This document shows, one piece after another, positions 1 through 10,947 of a DNA stretch of 64,000 nucleotides. Position 1 is the first letter of the stretch; every line of letters starts with the position of its first letter. The notes under the pieces are model-generated. The model ran no database searches, was not told the origin of the DNA, and worked only from the letters and a program-made list of their open reading frames with translations. Made by a program: the position numbers and the translations under genes. The DNA comes from Lepas anatifera (Eukaryota > Arthropoda > Thecostraca > Lepadidae): assembly GCA_034440635.1 (NCBI GenBank), contig JAOTON010001143.1:1-64000 (forward strand), written 5' to 3'.

Positions 1-1090
1 CGTCAAACTGCGGCTTACCTTTTATTATATGATCTATCCAGTGCGGCCCCGTGTACTCCACAATAGCGCAGTGTGGCGGACGCTCGCCTCGTGATCTGGG
101 GAGACTGGGACCGGATCCCGGTGTACGGCTGAAGTGGCCTTGACGTATAATTCCGATTATATGGCGTTATGACGTCACCACTCGCTCTCCAATGCAAGAG
201 AACTGGTCCGACCGCGCCATTGTGATGATCTCCAAATGCAGGTCTGACTTTGAAAGCCTGTAAGTCAAAAACTCTCAACTGATTTTCAAAATTATTTCAC
301 CAATCGACGCACCATTGAATCTGCTAAAGGTGGCTGAGTATTGTTTTTCGGCTACGACCGGTTCTTCGGCCACCTTGGAAAAATAGGTTGGGGTGGCTTC
401 CGAGACCCCCTCCAGTGCGCGTGTTTTTTTTGCGTGTTGAAACATGTCATAAGGAAGGGTAAACTGCAGTGCAACATCACAGATTTTTCGGGCGATTTCC
501 TCGGTATTTATAGATATTTCGAGCTTAAAATTTATATTGATGGACGGTCCCAGGATTGGGCTTTCCGAAATTCAGCCTTGTTTTCAGTGCATGCAACAGC
601 TTCTGAACTCTGTCCGATCCCAGCCATCTGCGACCACTCCCGCCATTGACTTTACATTAGTCCTCACCAAGCTTTACTCACCGAATTATTTTTTATGTTC
701 TAGATTGGCACCCAGAAGCGGAAGGGGTGTGCAGTGAAGGCTTCATTCCAGGTATCTCTATTCCATGCCATAACCATGCAATAGAGATACCTGCGTTTCT
801 GGTATGAAAAACATAATTCAATAGGATTTTGATTGGTGTTTCTCAGGGCAGTGTAAACATTGTTTTAATGAATATGCTAGGGAATTTCCAGTCATCGGCA
901 GGGGAAAGTATAGATCCTTCGGAAAATTTTGTAAATTTTCTTCCCAAAAAGGATTGCTTTTCAACCGTTTCGTGCTCTAAAGGCTTCCGTTCGTTTGATA
1001 AAAACGGCCTTTTCTGGTGCTGAATAGGTAAGTTTTGTGGTAATAAGAGTTGAAGATGTTCACAGAGACTAAATTATAATACTTGTTAGA
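1..1090. other. unassigned non-coding sequence
   Basis: I see no supported gene here; open frames are short and unlike known proteins. The only structure is a short hairpin near 748-796, where CAGGTATCTCTATT is followed about 20 bases later by its near-exact complement. It could be a relic of a small transposon. Confidence 0.5.
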
Positions 1091-1093
1091 AGG

Positions 1094-1420
1094 CCTTGTG
1101 CTATCATAAAATTTTGAATATAAATGTTACTTATAAGACTAATCTTGAAAGGTTCTGCGGGGTTTTTTACATAATTACAATTATTATTTCCCGTTTTAAT
1201 ATCTCTGTACTACGGTCGATTCTGCAGGGAAAACTAGGTAAATATCAGGAGGCGGCTTTAGGGTGTGAGCAGATTAAACAATATTTTCCTAGTTTTCCTG
1301 CAGAATCAAGCGTAGCACACAGACATTGAAAGGGGAAATAATAATCAAAAATCCAAAACCTTTAAAGACAAGTCTTATTAGACAAATGTCAACGCAACAT
1401 TCAAACGTACTAGCACAAGG
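1094..1420. repeat. foldback (palindromic) element
   Basis: Two inverted arms, 1094-1238 and 1288-1420, flank a ~49-base loop. The arms pair through blocks such as CCTTGTGCTA, TTATTATTTCCC and TCTGCAGGGAAAACTAGG, with scattered mismatches and small gaps. No coding capacity. It resembles a foldback or small DNA transposon with long inverted repeats; transcripts would form a long hairpin. The superfamily cannot be assigned because no clear target duplication was found. Confidence 0.65.
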
Positions 1421-1519
1421 TATTTTAAGGAGTAATCTAATCTATTCTCTGTATCATCTTCAAGTTGAATGAACATCAACTTTTCAAACCTGCTCCAGAA
1501 AGGCCGGTTTTTTTGTCAA

Positions 1520-1522
<3 letters not shown>

Positions 1523-1572
<50 letters not shown>
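1523..1572. repeat. (GA)n microsatellite
   Basis: About 25 near-perfect GA dinucleotides, with one interruption near the 3' end. Confidence 0.95.
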
Positions 1573-1770
1573 ATCCTTCTGAATTCTGTTTTTCATACTA
1601 GAAACGTAAAGTCATGTTATGAGGACGACAGTTCTAGCCTGAAACAAACCTCGAGAAATCAAATTTTTAAATATAATGAATGGAATTCGAGTATTTAGCC
1701 CCAGAATTATTTCTAGAATCCAGTATATTGCTAAAAAACAATTTGATTCTGTAGTAAAATACAAGTTTAA

Positions 1771-2901
1771 CACGCGCATTGACGGGGGGCGGCTACCCCT
1801 CTCGGATTTTTCCCAGATAGTAGAAAACGGCGGCGCGTAGCGCCGCGTACTTGGCATACCTTTTCCCTCATCATTTTTACAACTTCTATGAAAATTTTAA
1901 GGCTACGTCATCTCAGGTCAGGTCACCAGCACAGGTCAAGTGACCCGACCTCAAAAAAGTTTAAGATAGCATAAGTCGGAGCGGGGTGAACTTATCCGAT
2001 TAAAACTCATATCACACAATGGCCCCACCGAGTTCTCTAAAATATGTTCCGGTATCTATGATATCGATGACCTAAGGTCAGGTACGAGGCATGACCTCTC
2101 CATTGGAAATACATGGGAAAAATCATTTTTTACGGAATAACTCAAAAACGGATGGTGATAGAGCATTTATTTTGGCTGCATTACACTCGCCTGGGCTTTG
2201 CGGTTCTAATAATATGCATTTTATATAATTTGACCCTGACCTGACCTCAGGTGAAGTCAAAACTTTGATTTGACCTAGCGAGGTCAAATTATATATCATT
2301 CGATTCGACTTGCTGAGCAGGGGCCAAAAAAGTGTCCAGTGTGTCACCATTGAAAACGTCGGACCATAAATGTGTCACCAGCCCAGGCTGCAGAAGAGTG
2401 GCACGTTTTGCGTTATTAGGATACCAAAGGATACTCCTGGACCATTCTAGTTGTTGAAAAACATTGCAAGCTCAAATTACAATTGCCAATTTTGCTGGTT
2501 TGCTCCGTTATTGGTCTGGAAGAAACATGTCGGGTAATTTTTGTCACCTTGCCCACCTTGTGCTGTCACCATTTAGAATGCCAAAATGGTAGGTTTTTCG
2601 ACCCCCTGTTGCTGAGAGGATTCATATAGTTCCAGTCGTTTTTCTCTATCTTTACTTGTTCAGATGTAATGGCCGAAAAACTTAATTTACATGTTATCCC
2701 TATTACGGCATGTTTTGACCTCTTGTGACCTTAAATGTGACCTGAGAAAAAAATGGTACGAATGTTTTCGATGGAGAAGTGGATGAGCAGCCCAACGCCG
2801 TTTACCGTTTTTCGCTACCTACCGTGGTTCTCGAGATCTTAGGGGGCGGGTACCCGCCCCCCGTCAAAGCGAAGGTGGCTCAGACCCCGTCAATGCGCGT
2901 G
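1771..2901. mobile_element. TTAA-flanked non-autonomous DNA transposon (family A)
   Basis: The element is flanked by TTAA at 1767-1770 and 2902-2905. Its termini are inverted: CACGCGCATTGACGGGG at the left, and the complement ending ...TGCGCGTG at the right. The body is non-coding and rich in GGTCA/TGACC motifs. An hAT-type insertion (2318-2608) interrupts it; without that, it is about 830 bp. A related copy ends at 32758 with the same right terminus. TTAA duplications are typical of piggyBac and Kolobok superfamilies; with no transposase I cannot choose. Confidence 0.8.
2318..2608. mobile_element. hAT-type MITE, copy 1 (8-bp TSD)
   Basis: This 291-bp non-coding element has termini CAGGGGCCAAAAA and the inverse of CAGGGGGTCGAAAAA. 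It is flanked by the 8-bp direct repeat TTGCTGAG at 2310-2317 and 2609-2616. CAGGG termini and an 8-bp duplication are the hAT signature. It lies inside the family A element 1771-2901. The homologous family A copy near 32200-32215 has an uninterrupted equivalent of the site. A second copy is at 8413-8701 in the opposite orientation. Confidence 0.88.
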
Positions 2902-2998
2902 TTAAGACTTTGAAAAAAGGTTTAGAAGACCATATTTATTTACGAATGTTTCAGATTCAGATGATGAAAACCTCCGGAAAATATCGTTTAAGTCGAAG

Positions 2999-3070
2999 GT
3001 ATGGTAGTTCAGTTGGTAGAGCATTAGACCAGATAACGAATCCTTGAGCATTCGACTCCCGGGCGGACTA
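2999..3070 (+). pseudogene. tRNA-derived relic (tRNA pseudogene or SINE head)
   Basis: The sequence TAGTTCAGTTGGTAGAGC is a near-canonical tRNA D-arm/A box, and GCATTCGACTCCC about 35 bases later resembles a B box/T arm. The anticodon and acceptor stems do not close properly, so I do not call a functional tRNA. It may be the 5' part of a SINE different from the one at 19671, since the following ~500 bases contain no recognised gene. Confidence 0.55.
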
Positions 3071-3626
3071 GATTTTTGGTTTCACATCAGGGCCGTTTTA
3101 CAGTATTTGTGGAAGCATTTGCAAATTCTACGTATTTACTCAGAGGTGCGGAAAGTATGCTGGCTGTCACAAAATCAATGTGACATATGCCTCCTCTGTC
3201 ACAAGGAGCTGGAAAATGCAATTGTATGCTTATATGCTATTTCCGATATGCTGAAAGTCCCTTACCTGTCTTTTCCTTTTCGCAGCAGACATGGTTCAAG
3301 CACCTATACAGCGTGAAAGTAGTAAGATGTGTTTTTCATTTTTGGGAGTTGCTTTCACTTTTGGAAGGAGCATTTCCAATCATGGGTCATTGTTCTCAGT
3401 GGTGGGATTATAACTATTATTATTATTATAGTGGGATTACATCTCTGGCCACAGTTTCCCCTACTGACATGTTTTTCCTTTTTAAGAAGTTTGTATTTTT
3501 TGAAAGAAGCGTTTCCAGTCATGGTTCATTTTCCCATGATTGGGAATGTAGCAATTATTAGGAAAATAACTATTATTGGGAACGTATCTATTAATGGGAG
3601 CGGACACACAATTGGTGGCATGCCTT
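3071..3626. other. unassigned sequence with internal duplication
   Basis: There is no supported gene. Two similar AT-rich stretches, about 3340-3430 and 3480-3580, share motifs such as TTTCCAATCATGG versus TTTCCAGTCATGG, suggesting a degenerate internal duplication. A short ATT-rich run lies at 3412-3430. Confidence 0.4.
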
Positions 3627-3832
3627 GACCTCTCGTTACCTGAAATGTAACCTGACAAAAAATGGTTTAAATGTTTCCTATAGAGAATTGGATGGACTAT
3701 CTAACGCAGTTTACTGTTTTTTTGCTATCTAGCGCGGTCCTCGAGATCTTAGGGGAGGAGGGGGAGCTACCTTCACTTTGACGGGGCTAGCCGCCCCCGT
3801 CAAAGTGAAGGTAGCTCAGACCCTGGTGTTAA
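3627..3832. mobile_element. truncated family A element with terminal hairpin
   Basis: This stretch matches the right part of the 1771-2901 element (about 2710-2890), from the CTTGACCTC/TGACCT block through CTCGAGATCTTAGGGG. A strong hairpin at 3764-3817 pairs GAGCTACCTTCACTTTGACG with its complement around a 7-14 base loop. The TTAA end is not preserved. Confidence 0.6.
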
Positions 3833-3929
3833 TATTGTTATTACACTTGAATATACAAGATCCCGAGCGAAGACAACAAGCAGAGTCAGGTCTACATGTG
3901 TGCTAGTGAGACCCCATGAAGCCGAGCCG

Positions 3930-4104
3930 TAATTGTTGGGGTTTAACGATGCACCAACTGCCAGGGGTGTACGGCGTCGCCAATGTCACCCTGTTTGGAG
4001 GAATCTGGAGAATCAGATCGACTTATTCAGAGGCTCCGCCGGGACTTGAACCCGTACCGATGCATTAGTAGACAGACTCGTTATCCACTAAGCCACCCAT
4101 CCCC
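3930..4104 (-). mobile_element. tRNA-derived SINE, copy 1
   Basis: On the - strand it has a tRNA-like head with A-box-like GGCTTAGTGGATAACGAG and B-box GGTTCAAGTCC. The body contains GGCGACGCCGTA and CCCTGGCAGTTGGTGC, and the tail is CCCCAACAATTA. It is bounded by a near-exact duplication, TGAAGCCGAGCCG on the left (3917-3929) and TGAAGCC-AGCCG on the right (from 4105). Its layout is shared with 19671-19854 and 24912-25066, defining one SINE family transcribed by RNA polymerase III and mobilised by a partner LINE. Confidence 0.8.
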
Positions 4105-5326
4105 TGAAGCCAGCCGAGTTTTCTGATTGGTGGGTCGTAAAACTAATGAAAGAGGCTCCCCTCTAATGCTTCAGAGATTCTCCTGTGATGTTGTATTTTG
4201 GAAAATAATCCAAAACATGCGAATCTCACTAGCTTGAAGATTTACAGCAAATAGATTCCGTGGCGCAATCTTCTATTCACCGGAAACAATCCGTTCCAAA
4301 TTGGTAGGCGCAATAAATCCTGCCCTCCAGAAAAGCCCGAGTTTTCCCACCAGTACCCTGTGTTGAAGTCCCCAGGAAAGGTTAATATCTCCAGAATGAC
4401 AGGCTAACTAACCTTGCGGTAGTTCAAAGACGAGGACTGCAATGCAGACGGTACACACAGCACCGGCGACTGCAACGCCATCTAGGTACACATCCGCAAA
4501 ACTGCCCAAGTTTTCAGCCATTTCCCACAGTTACTCTAGCGTATGCAGAGCTCAGAAAAATTTCGATCCCGTCGAATTAGTTGGAGAAAGTCTCGGTGGA
4601 TCCCAAGATGATTTTTTTCTTCAAATTTGCCCTTGTGCCTTTTCAGGAGTAAATAACTATTCAATGTGGCAGTGCCTGACATTCCATCCACCCACTCATT
4701 CTGTGCGATGGGGTGGTCATTTTCTCTCTTGCCTGACTCCAGATATCCTTTTAATTCAGGAAACTTCTTTAGCTTGGGGTAAATTTGGGCACTTTAGGAA
4801 AATAAATACTTTTCCTGATCGTCAAGTGTGTGACTCGCTGAATTTTGCCGAAAATCACACAGCGAGCTTTGGGTTGTGAATGGACCCAAGGAAGATGGAA
4901 CAACAGACTCACATATCATTCAGAACAGTTCCTGCGATGGAAAGGAGACGGCCAGAAAGTTGTGCCCAGTTTAGGTGTGACCATAGGTTTCGCGGACTCC
5001 TGGAGTCTCAATGCAAGAAGTGGGTTCGGCCGACATCTATTGTTCTTCCGGATGAAAAAATATATATTTTGCTGTGTTCAATACTCGACAGCTGGTGAAA
5101 CAATAAATATGCAATGATTTGGCATAGTTCTCTTCACGCTAAGAAAAGCTTCACCTAGGTGAAACAGCAGTAATGAGCAACTATTTCAATGACATCAAAG
5201 GAATATGTTACCTTCTCGGCATTTGAACTCAGCCATCAATCGCGTAGAGCTTACCGCAAATTGCCCGATTTCATATCCCGTTTACCTCACAGCTCACTTT
5301 TTACCTAGTTACAATGCCTGATGAGC
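4105..5326. other. unassigned sequence
   Basis: The longest open frame (4442-4879, +) has no family resemblance that I recognise, and its composition does not suggest a conserved exon. I see no repeat structure. Confidence 0.4.
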
Positions 5327-5330
5327 TTAA

Positions 5331-6312
5331 CCCGCGCCCTGCTGGGCCTCCTGAGCCACCTTCGCCCTGTTGGGGGTGTTTGAACACCCCCTTGAACTCG
5401 GCCCCTATGCGGGATAGCGAAAAAAACGCGAAGCTGGTGGATAGCTCATACAAGTTCTTGAACAAAATATATTAGTCATTTTTGGGCTCAGGTGAATATT
5501 GAGGTCATGACAGGTCAAAAATGTTGACATTTAGAGCAAAGTTTTTGGGCTCTAGTATCCGACAAGTTGAGTTAAAATAATTTTGTAGGCACCATTCGCT
5601 TCTTCTCCTCACGGCAAATCGAATGATATATAATATGGCTATACTAGGTCAAAACACAAAAATGACCTGACCTCAGGTCAGGTCAAGGTCATTTTTTGAC
5701 CTAGCATAGTCAATATACATATAAATTGACTCGCAATAGAAATCCAAACGCAATGGTATAAAAATAAAGCTGTTTCATCATTTCATGCAAAGTTATTGAC
5801 CTAAGCCTGAAAACTGCTTGAGTAGCTCCAGATGACCTCTCAGAGGTCACCGATCAAAATTTGCAACATTAACCTGAAAAGGGGTCCAGGGTACTCTGAT
5901 TTGGAGAATATGAAGGTATTACCAGCTTTATCTACACAAATACAGCCCAATTTGTTTTTCCCATTTATTTCCAATGGAGAGTTCATGGTCCGTACTTGAC
6001 CTTCGGTCATCCATATGAAAAATATCGGAGCATGTTCTGTAGAACTCGGTGGGGCTATTATGTGTTATAAGGTTTAATCCGATAGACTGACCCATTTTTT
6101 AGTTATGCCACCTTAAACATTTTTTTAGGTGAGTTCACTTGACCTGCACTGGTGACCTGACCTGAGATGACCTAAGCTTAAAATTTTGGGAAAATTTGCG
6201 AAATCGATCAAGGAGAAGGTGTTCTAAGTAAAGCGGCGCAAAGCGCCGCCGTTTTTTCGTGCCGCCGGAAAAACCCGAGGGAGGGTTTCAAACACCCCCA
6301 CCGGGGCGAGGG
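5331..6312. mobile_element. TTAA-flanked GGTCA-rich element
   Basis: Flanked by TTAA at 5327-5330 and 6313-6316. The termini CCCGCGCCCTGC... and ...CCGGGGCGAGGG are loosely inverted. The interior is non-coding and holds many AGGTCA/TGACCT motifs, including a dense block around 5665-5705 with overlapping direct and everted copies. It is related in layout to the elements at 50960 and 56831, sharing GAGCCACCTTCGCCCTG just inside the left end. Confidence 0.75.
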
Positions 6313-6429
6313 TTAATACACGCATCGGAGGGGCATCGGAGGCCCCCTACATATTTCCCAAGGTGGCCGGAGAACCGCTCTCAGCCAAATAAATATTTCT
6401 AAAGAATTTTACTGTATATCATGATAATC

Positions 6430-6655
6430 CTTTTCACGCATTAATTTATATATAGAGGTAAGGTTTTTCACGGATTTTCTTATATATGGAGATAGTATTT
6501 CTCACGGATTGCCTTTTATATGGAAGTAATATTTTCACGGAATGTCTTGCTTACGGAGTCAGTATATTTTGCACGGTCTTTCTTATGCATGGAGATAAAA
6601 TTTTTACAAATTGTTTTAAATACAGAAGTGGTATTTCTACAGGTGACATCTACTC
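6430..6655. repeat. degenerate ~45-bp tandem repeat
   Basis: Five or so diverged units share the pattern TATATGGAGATAGTATTT-CACGGAT. The repeat is AT-rich and non-coding. Confidence 0.55.
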
Positions 6656-6978
6656 GTATAAAACGGATACAACTCAGCATTTCATTCGTTTCCAACGATG
6701 GAAAAATAAATAGAAACAGTTTTTTATTTATATTGACGGTTAAAAGCTTTTACTGGTTTCCATATTAGTTGCGTTATTAGTCCTCTAACCATCACCTTTT
6801 ACCTGGGTTATTCTTGCTCGTCTTGTACGCTGTACACTACAAGCAATGCAGTGCACTTCATCACCAGAATAGGGGCGAACATATACAAAGAAGCTGGTTT
6901 CCAAAAAAACTTCAGAACAACAAAATACAGTTATGTTGTGTGTAAGTGCGTGCATGCGTGCCTGCACTATTTATTTAA

Positions 6979-7427
6979 AGGGAATGTGGCACCTTGGTCG
7001 AATCCTGGAATTAAGTGAAATTAGGCGTACTTTTAGCCAAAAATAATGAAACCACTCATGATGTCTCTGAAAAATGCTCCATAAGCTCAATATTTCGTTT
7101 TAAAAAATATCCCTCTAGGAAAATAAATAAATATCTGCCTGTGGATGATGTCATGATCTGGCAACCACTAACATACTTGAAATGCTTCAAGGGCTTCGAT
7201 TGGCTAATGCTCATCGTGACGTCAGCATGTGTCGTCACACCAGCAGTTCACAACAATGGCCCCCCGGCGAGGGGTTGATGAGGAGTTGGTGTCAGGTAGG
7301 TTTTAGCTTTTTTCTACGGAGACATCGAGTTCCAAGACAAATGACATATGGAGTACCGGGTTTTCCGACTTGCTTTACAACTTGGCTATCTCAGTTAAAA
7401 TCACGTTATGAAGGTGCCACATTCCCT
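6979..7427. mobile_element. TTAA-flanked MITE with AGGGAATGTGGCACC ends
   Basis: This 449-bp segment is bounded by TTAA at 6975-6978 and 7428-7431. It has near-perfect inverted ends: AGGGAATGTGGCACCTT at the left and its complement at the right. The interior contains a short exon-like stretch (ATGGCCCCCCGGCGAGG followed by a CAGGTAGG donor-like site, ~7254-7304), but no domain can be recognised. The ends begin AGGGA like those of the 10948 family, so the two may use the same transposase. Confidence 0.78.
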
Positions 7428-7507
7428 TTAAGGCTGTTTCATGTCATTCCCCAGTGTTCTTTTCAATGCATGTCTGGATGTAAAACGGTTGATTGAGGAG
7501 GCGATGC

Positions 7508-7575
7508 ATTTTTCCATTCTCATTTATTCCATTTTTCCATTTCATTTTCATTTCCATTTCTATTCCATTTTCATG
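7508..7575. repeat. TTTCCA-type simple repeat
   Basis: Imperfect hexamer run of TTTCCA and CATTTT variants. Confidence 0.8.
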
Positions 7576-8269
7576 GAAAAACATGGAGATACAAACAGTT
7601 GAGTAGGACTTGCAGAGCAGAGGTACGAGCTGCTACACAGGCGATTTATGACCGGGAGCCCAGGCCGCAGCCGTGGCTGCTGTCTGCTCCCACCGGCCTT
7701 GGTACATACTGCACACCGCAGCTGTACGTGAGACATGGAGGAATGTCGAATATCTCTGCAAGTCAGCAATAGGTAACGAAACGCTCATTGGCCTTGACAC
7801 TAGCGGGGCTAGCCACCTGGTGGCAGGATACCGAAGCAGCTGAGCAACCGAGACGCTAGTTCAGCAACTGGCCGCTAGAGGGGAAGCCGGCTGTTTTAGC
7901 TCTGCCAGGATTACTGCCTTAGGATTATGGGATTATTCTGGCCATTTTTACCTACGTGTGAAAGCCAGCCGCACATGACCGAATTCGTCATGAGAGTCGT
8001 CTGGGAGGAGATAGAGGGCGTGGAGGCATTGAATCCATTACATCTAGCTAGGAATGTATGTTACTTCCGCTAAGACTCTTCGAATTGGGGTCCGTATTAG
8101 CCTCTGACCTTGTGGTAAAGGCAAAATTTCACATTTTCTGTCTTTGGATCGTATTTGTTTTGTCCTTTTCTTTCGCTTTTGTCTGTACTCGTCATGTTCT
8201 CTTGAAACTTGTTCTGATAAGGTCAGTTGTGTCAAGCTAGAGCGCTAAAATAGACGTCATTGTAAAAGT
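7576..8269. other. unassigned sequence
   Basis: I recognise no gene. Open frames are 60-70 codons and overlap one another on opposite strands. Confidence 0.4.
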
Positions 8270-8380
8270 CTTATGATCTCATGTCATATTAGGTCACGAG
8301 GTAGCCTCAGGAGGTCAAACCACTATCAGAATGTCATTATGTTTCACATAACGGAGAAAATTATGACATTTTCCCATTAA

Positions 8381-9455
8381 ATGGAGATACGCGAAAACAA
8401 ATTTATTGGCTACAGGGGTCGAAAAACTGACCATTTTGGCATTCTAAATGGTGACAGCCCAAGGTGGACAAGGTGACAAAAATTAGCTGAAATGTTTGCT
8501 CCAGACGAATAACGGAACAAATAGCCAAAATTTGCACATGCAATTTAAACTCGCAATGTTTTTCAACACCTAAGATGGTCCAGGAGTATCCCTTGGTATC
8601 CCAATAACTCAAAACGTGCCACATTTTGCAGCCTGGGCTGGTGACACATTTATAGTTTGGCATTTTTAATGGTGACAATCTGAACACTTTTTTGGCCCCT
8701 GATTGGCTAGATCAAAAGGTCACAAAAAGTTGTTTCAGAAGTCCTATTCCAATTTTTACGAATTCGGCCTGCAAATGCCTTAAAATTCCTTTCAAAGTCA
8801 ACATTTCTAGACAACTTTACCGTTACATCTCTTATCAGTTAATGTGACGTATCCACGGTTAAGGCTATCAATTTCTCTAAGAATTAGGTTATATCTATCC
8901 TAATTAGTGATGTAGAAGTTCAGACTACTATAAAAAAAATTACTTAAGAAAAAACATTCCAAACCCCTTTTGAAACAGAAATATAGGGCTTAAAAGAAAT
9001 CAAAATTAACCAATGAGAAGCCTAGGATTCTCATACCGGGGTCACGTGACCTATCTGACGCAAAAAGTTTCGTCATTCTGGGGCTGAAGCAGAAAACGAC
9101 TCAAGACCCGAGGTACGAAATGGCTGAAGATTTAAGTAGGTAATTGTATTTTTTCCGTTTCTAGGGCAAACTAATTCATTTTTTAGTTTGTAAAGGCTTT
9201 GTAAAATTAATTCACATACAAATACAGGAGAGACATTTGTATTACAAGAAAAAATTACTTTTCAACTTTAAATAGTTTTCGAAAATAAGTGATGGATGAA
9301 GGTTTCAGCATTTTATCGGAACTGTTAACTTATTTCGATAATAAGTGAGTGGCCTCCCAAAATTGTGTCGAATATTTAAAATAATTGACAGTTTCCTAAT
9401 CAGGATTTTTCAAATAGCAAGAAACCACAACCATAATTCTTTCGCGTATCTCCCT
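8381..9455. mobile_element. element B, copy 1 (AGGGAGATACGC ends)
   Basis: The ends are ATGGAGATACGCG and the complement of AGGGAGATACGCG. TTAA flanks at 8377-8380 and 9456-9459 are the target duplication. Without its internal hAT MITE and the MITE's 8-bp duplication it is ~778 bp, matching copy 2 (10948-11724, inverted) almost exactly in length. It is non-coding, with CACGTGAC and AAAACTAC-rich segments shared by both copies. Confidence 0.82.
8413..8701. mobile_element. hAT-type MITE, copy 2 (8-bp TSD)
   Basis: This 289-bp element has termini CAGGGGTCGAAAAA and ...TTTTTTGGCCCCTG. It is flanked by ATTGGCTA at 8405-8412 and 8702-8709. It is homologous in inverted orientation to 2318-2608, sharing GGTATCC, CAGCCTGGGCTGG and TGCCAAAATGG-type blocks. 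The unoccupied site (TAGCCAAT, single copy) is present in element B copy 2 near 11695-11703. Confidence 0.9.
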
Positions 9456-9765
9456 TTAAATTTACTTTACTAGATTGCAATGACTCTAACGGCATGAGAG
9501 CTGTGCCTAGTCTGCTTAAGCATTGCATATTTTAGTGGAAATGGCCTATCGTGACCTAACTTGACCTCTGGAGGTCAAACACTTGGCCTGAGCGCTTAAA
9601 CATGCGAAGTAATTTCTTACTGGATTTACACGAGCTTTTCAGTGCACTTTGCAGATTTGCGTTAACCCCCATATATTCGGAGTTACAGGAGGGCATCAAT
9701 GGCCCCCGGTCGGGCGAAGTTGGCGCCGGACCACTGGTGGGGCGTGGTTTAAAGCTAGCCTTTAC

Positions 9766-10640
9766 GTATATGGAAATTTGCAGCGTGGCTAAAATAACAG
9801 CTTTATGGCACATTTCGGGAAATCAAATACTGCTGTGTATTAGTTCGAACACTTTCACACATATGGTGGCTTTTCAAGCGCCGTCGTAATGAACGTGAAG
9901 TGATGAAGACTATGAAAGGAGACGGTGTGCATGATATTAAACCTGACTACCTCAATTCACTCTGGTAATCAGACTTAAAGTTATTGAATGTCAGTCGTTT
10001 TGAGCACGAATAAATGATAATCTGCGGGAAATGATTACCAATTCTTTCCCGGTGTCGAATTCACGAACTCTTTAATCAGGAAATTTCCAAGAAAATGAAA
10101 AGAAAAATTAATCAAAATACAAGGGATATGGGAGTGCGTCCCGGATATAACGTATATTCCGCGGACAGATCCTGTTGAATTCACCACAGTTCTTTATCAC
10201 CCTTGCTATGTTGTAAGTGAGCAAATTACCAAGAAAATAGGCACCCGGATATCTATCGCCTTGGCTCACCCTGTTGTTATTTTCAACTTGTCTTGTTATT
10301 TTTGGGATTATGCTCATCAATTTCTGTCATTGCCCTTGTTTGTCTAGTTTTCCCACGAAATGTTAAAAACGAAAAGTTATTTATTTCAGAATAGTTAGGA
10401 AGGTAGTTATTGGGGTTACGCCTTTATATTTAAAACTAGCTGAAGTGCCAAGTTCCCTGTTTGATTTGCTCTTATCGATGATACAACTAGATTATTTTTT
10501 GCCTCCTTTCTTTCAGTATTGGTTCCAGATCGACATGTTTCAATTTGTTTTTTTTTGGTACGCAATGGGCGTAGATACATTTGTTCCGAGACATATAATT
10601 TTCGAAAATAGTGTTTGGGCCTAGGATCTCAAGCAATATA
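9766..10640. repeat. dispersed repeat R, copy 1
   Basis: This is a direct repeat of about 26103-26870. Shared blocks include GTGGCTAAAATAACAGCTTT (TATAATAACAGCTTT in the other copy), CCTCAATTCACTC, CTCTTTAATCAGGAAATT, ACAAGGGATATGG and GAGCAAATTACCAAGA. It is non-coding in both copies. It may be the body of a longer transposon whose ends I cannot define. Confidence 0.65.
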
Positions 10641-10947
10641 TCTGGATTGTATTCTAAAATCTAACAAATGTTAAGGAAAAAGGACGCTCAATAAAAGGAT
10701 AAAGAACTTTGCCCCAGTTGCTATATAACACCTATTCCGTGGACGGTCCTGCTGATGAAGCCGCTGACTTACCCCTCCCTAGCCATTGGTTGGAGATCCC
10801 AGGAGATTGGGGAGGTCAGTACTCCCCTTCGACTTTGGGTCTCTGATAGGCTTTGTACGGGACTTGTATTGCTGTGCCAGCGTTAAGCCATCCAGGACCA
10901 CCACACATTGGTGCCCCCTGAGCTAGTACCTATTTTGTGCCCTTGAA

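Larger units (their letters stand above)
8270..9748. mobile_element. 5'-truncated GGTCA-rich MITE (family F) carrying nested insertions
   Basis: The segments 8270-8376 and 9460-9748 match consecutive parts of the ~1.02 kb elements at 47537 and 53422 (for example AGGTCACGAGGT, then CTAACGGCATGAGAG, GACCTCTGGAGGTCAAA and GGGCGAAGTTGGCGCCGGAC). The right end reaches TTAA at 9749-9752; the left half is missing. A second transposon (8381-9455) splits it, and that carries an hAT MITE: three levels of nesting. Confidence 0.75.

Noticed and set aside
2999..3070. Functional tRNA gene
   Set aside because: A and B boxes are present but acceptor and anticodon stems do not pair and no clear anticodon loop is found.
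3187..3561. 124-codon frame with a tyrosine run
   Set aside because: Derived from an ATT-rich simple repeat and a degenerate internal duplication.
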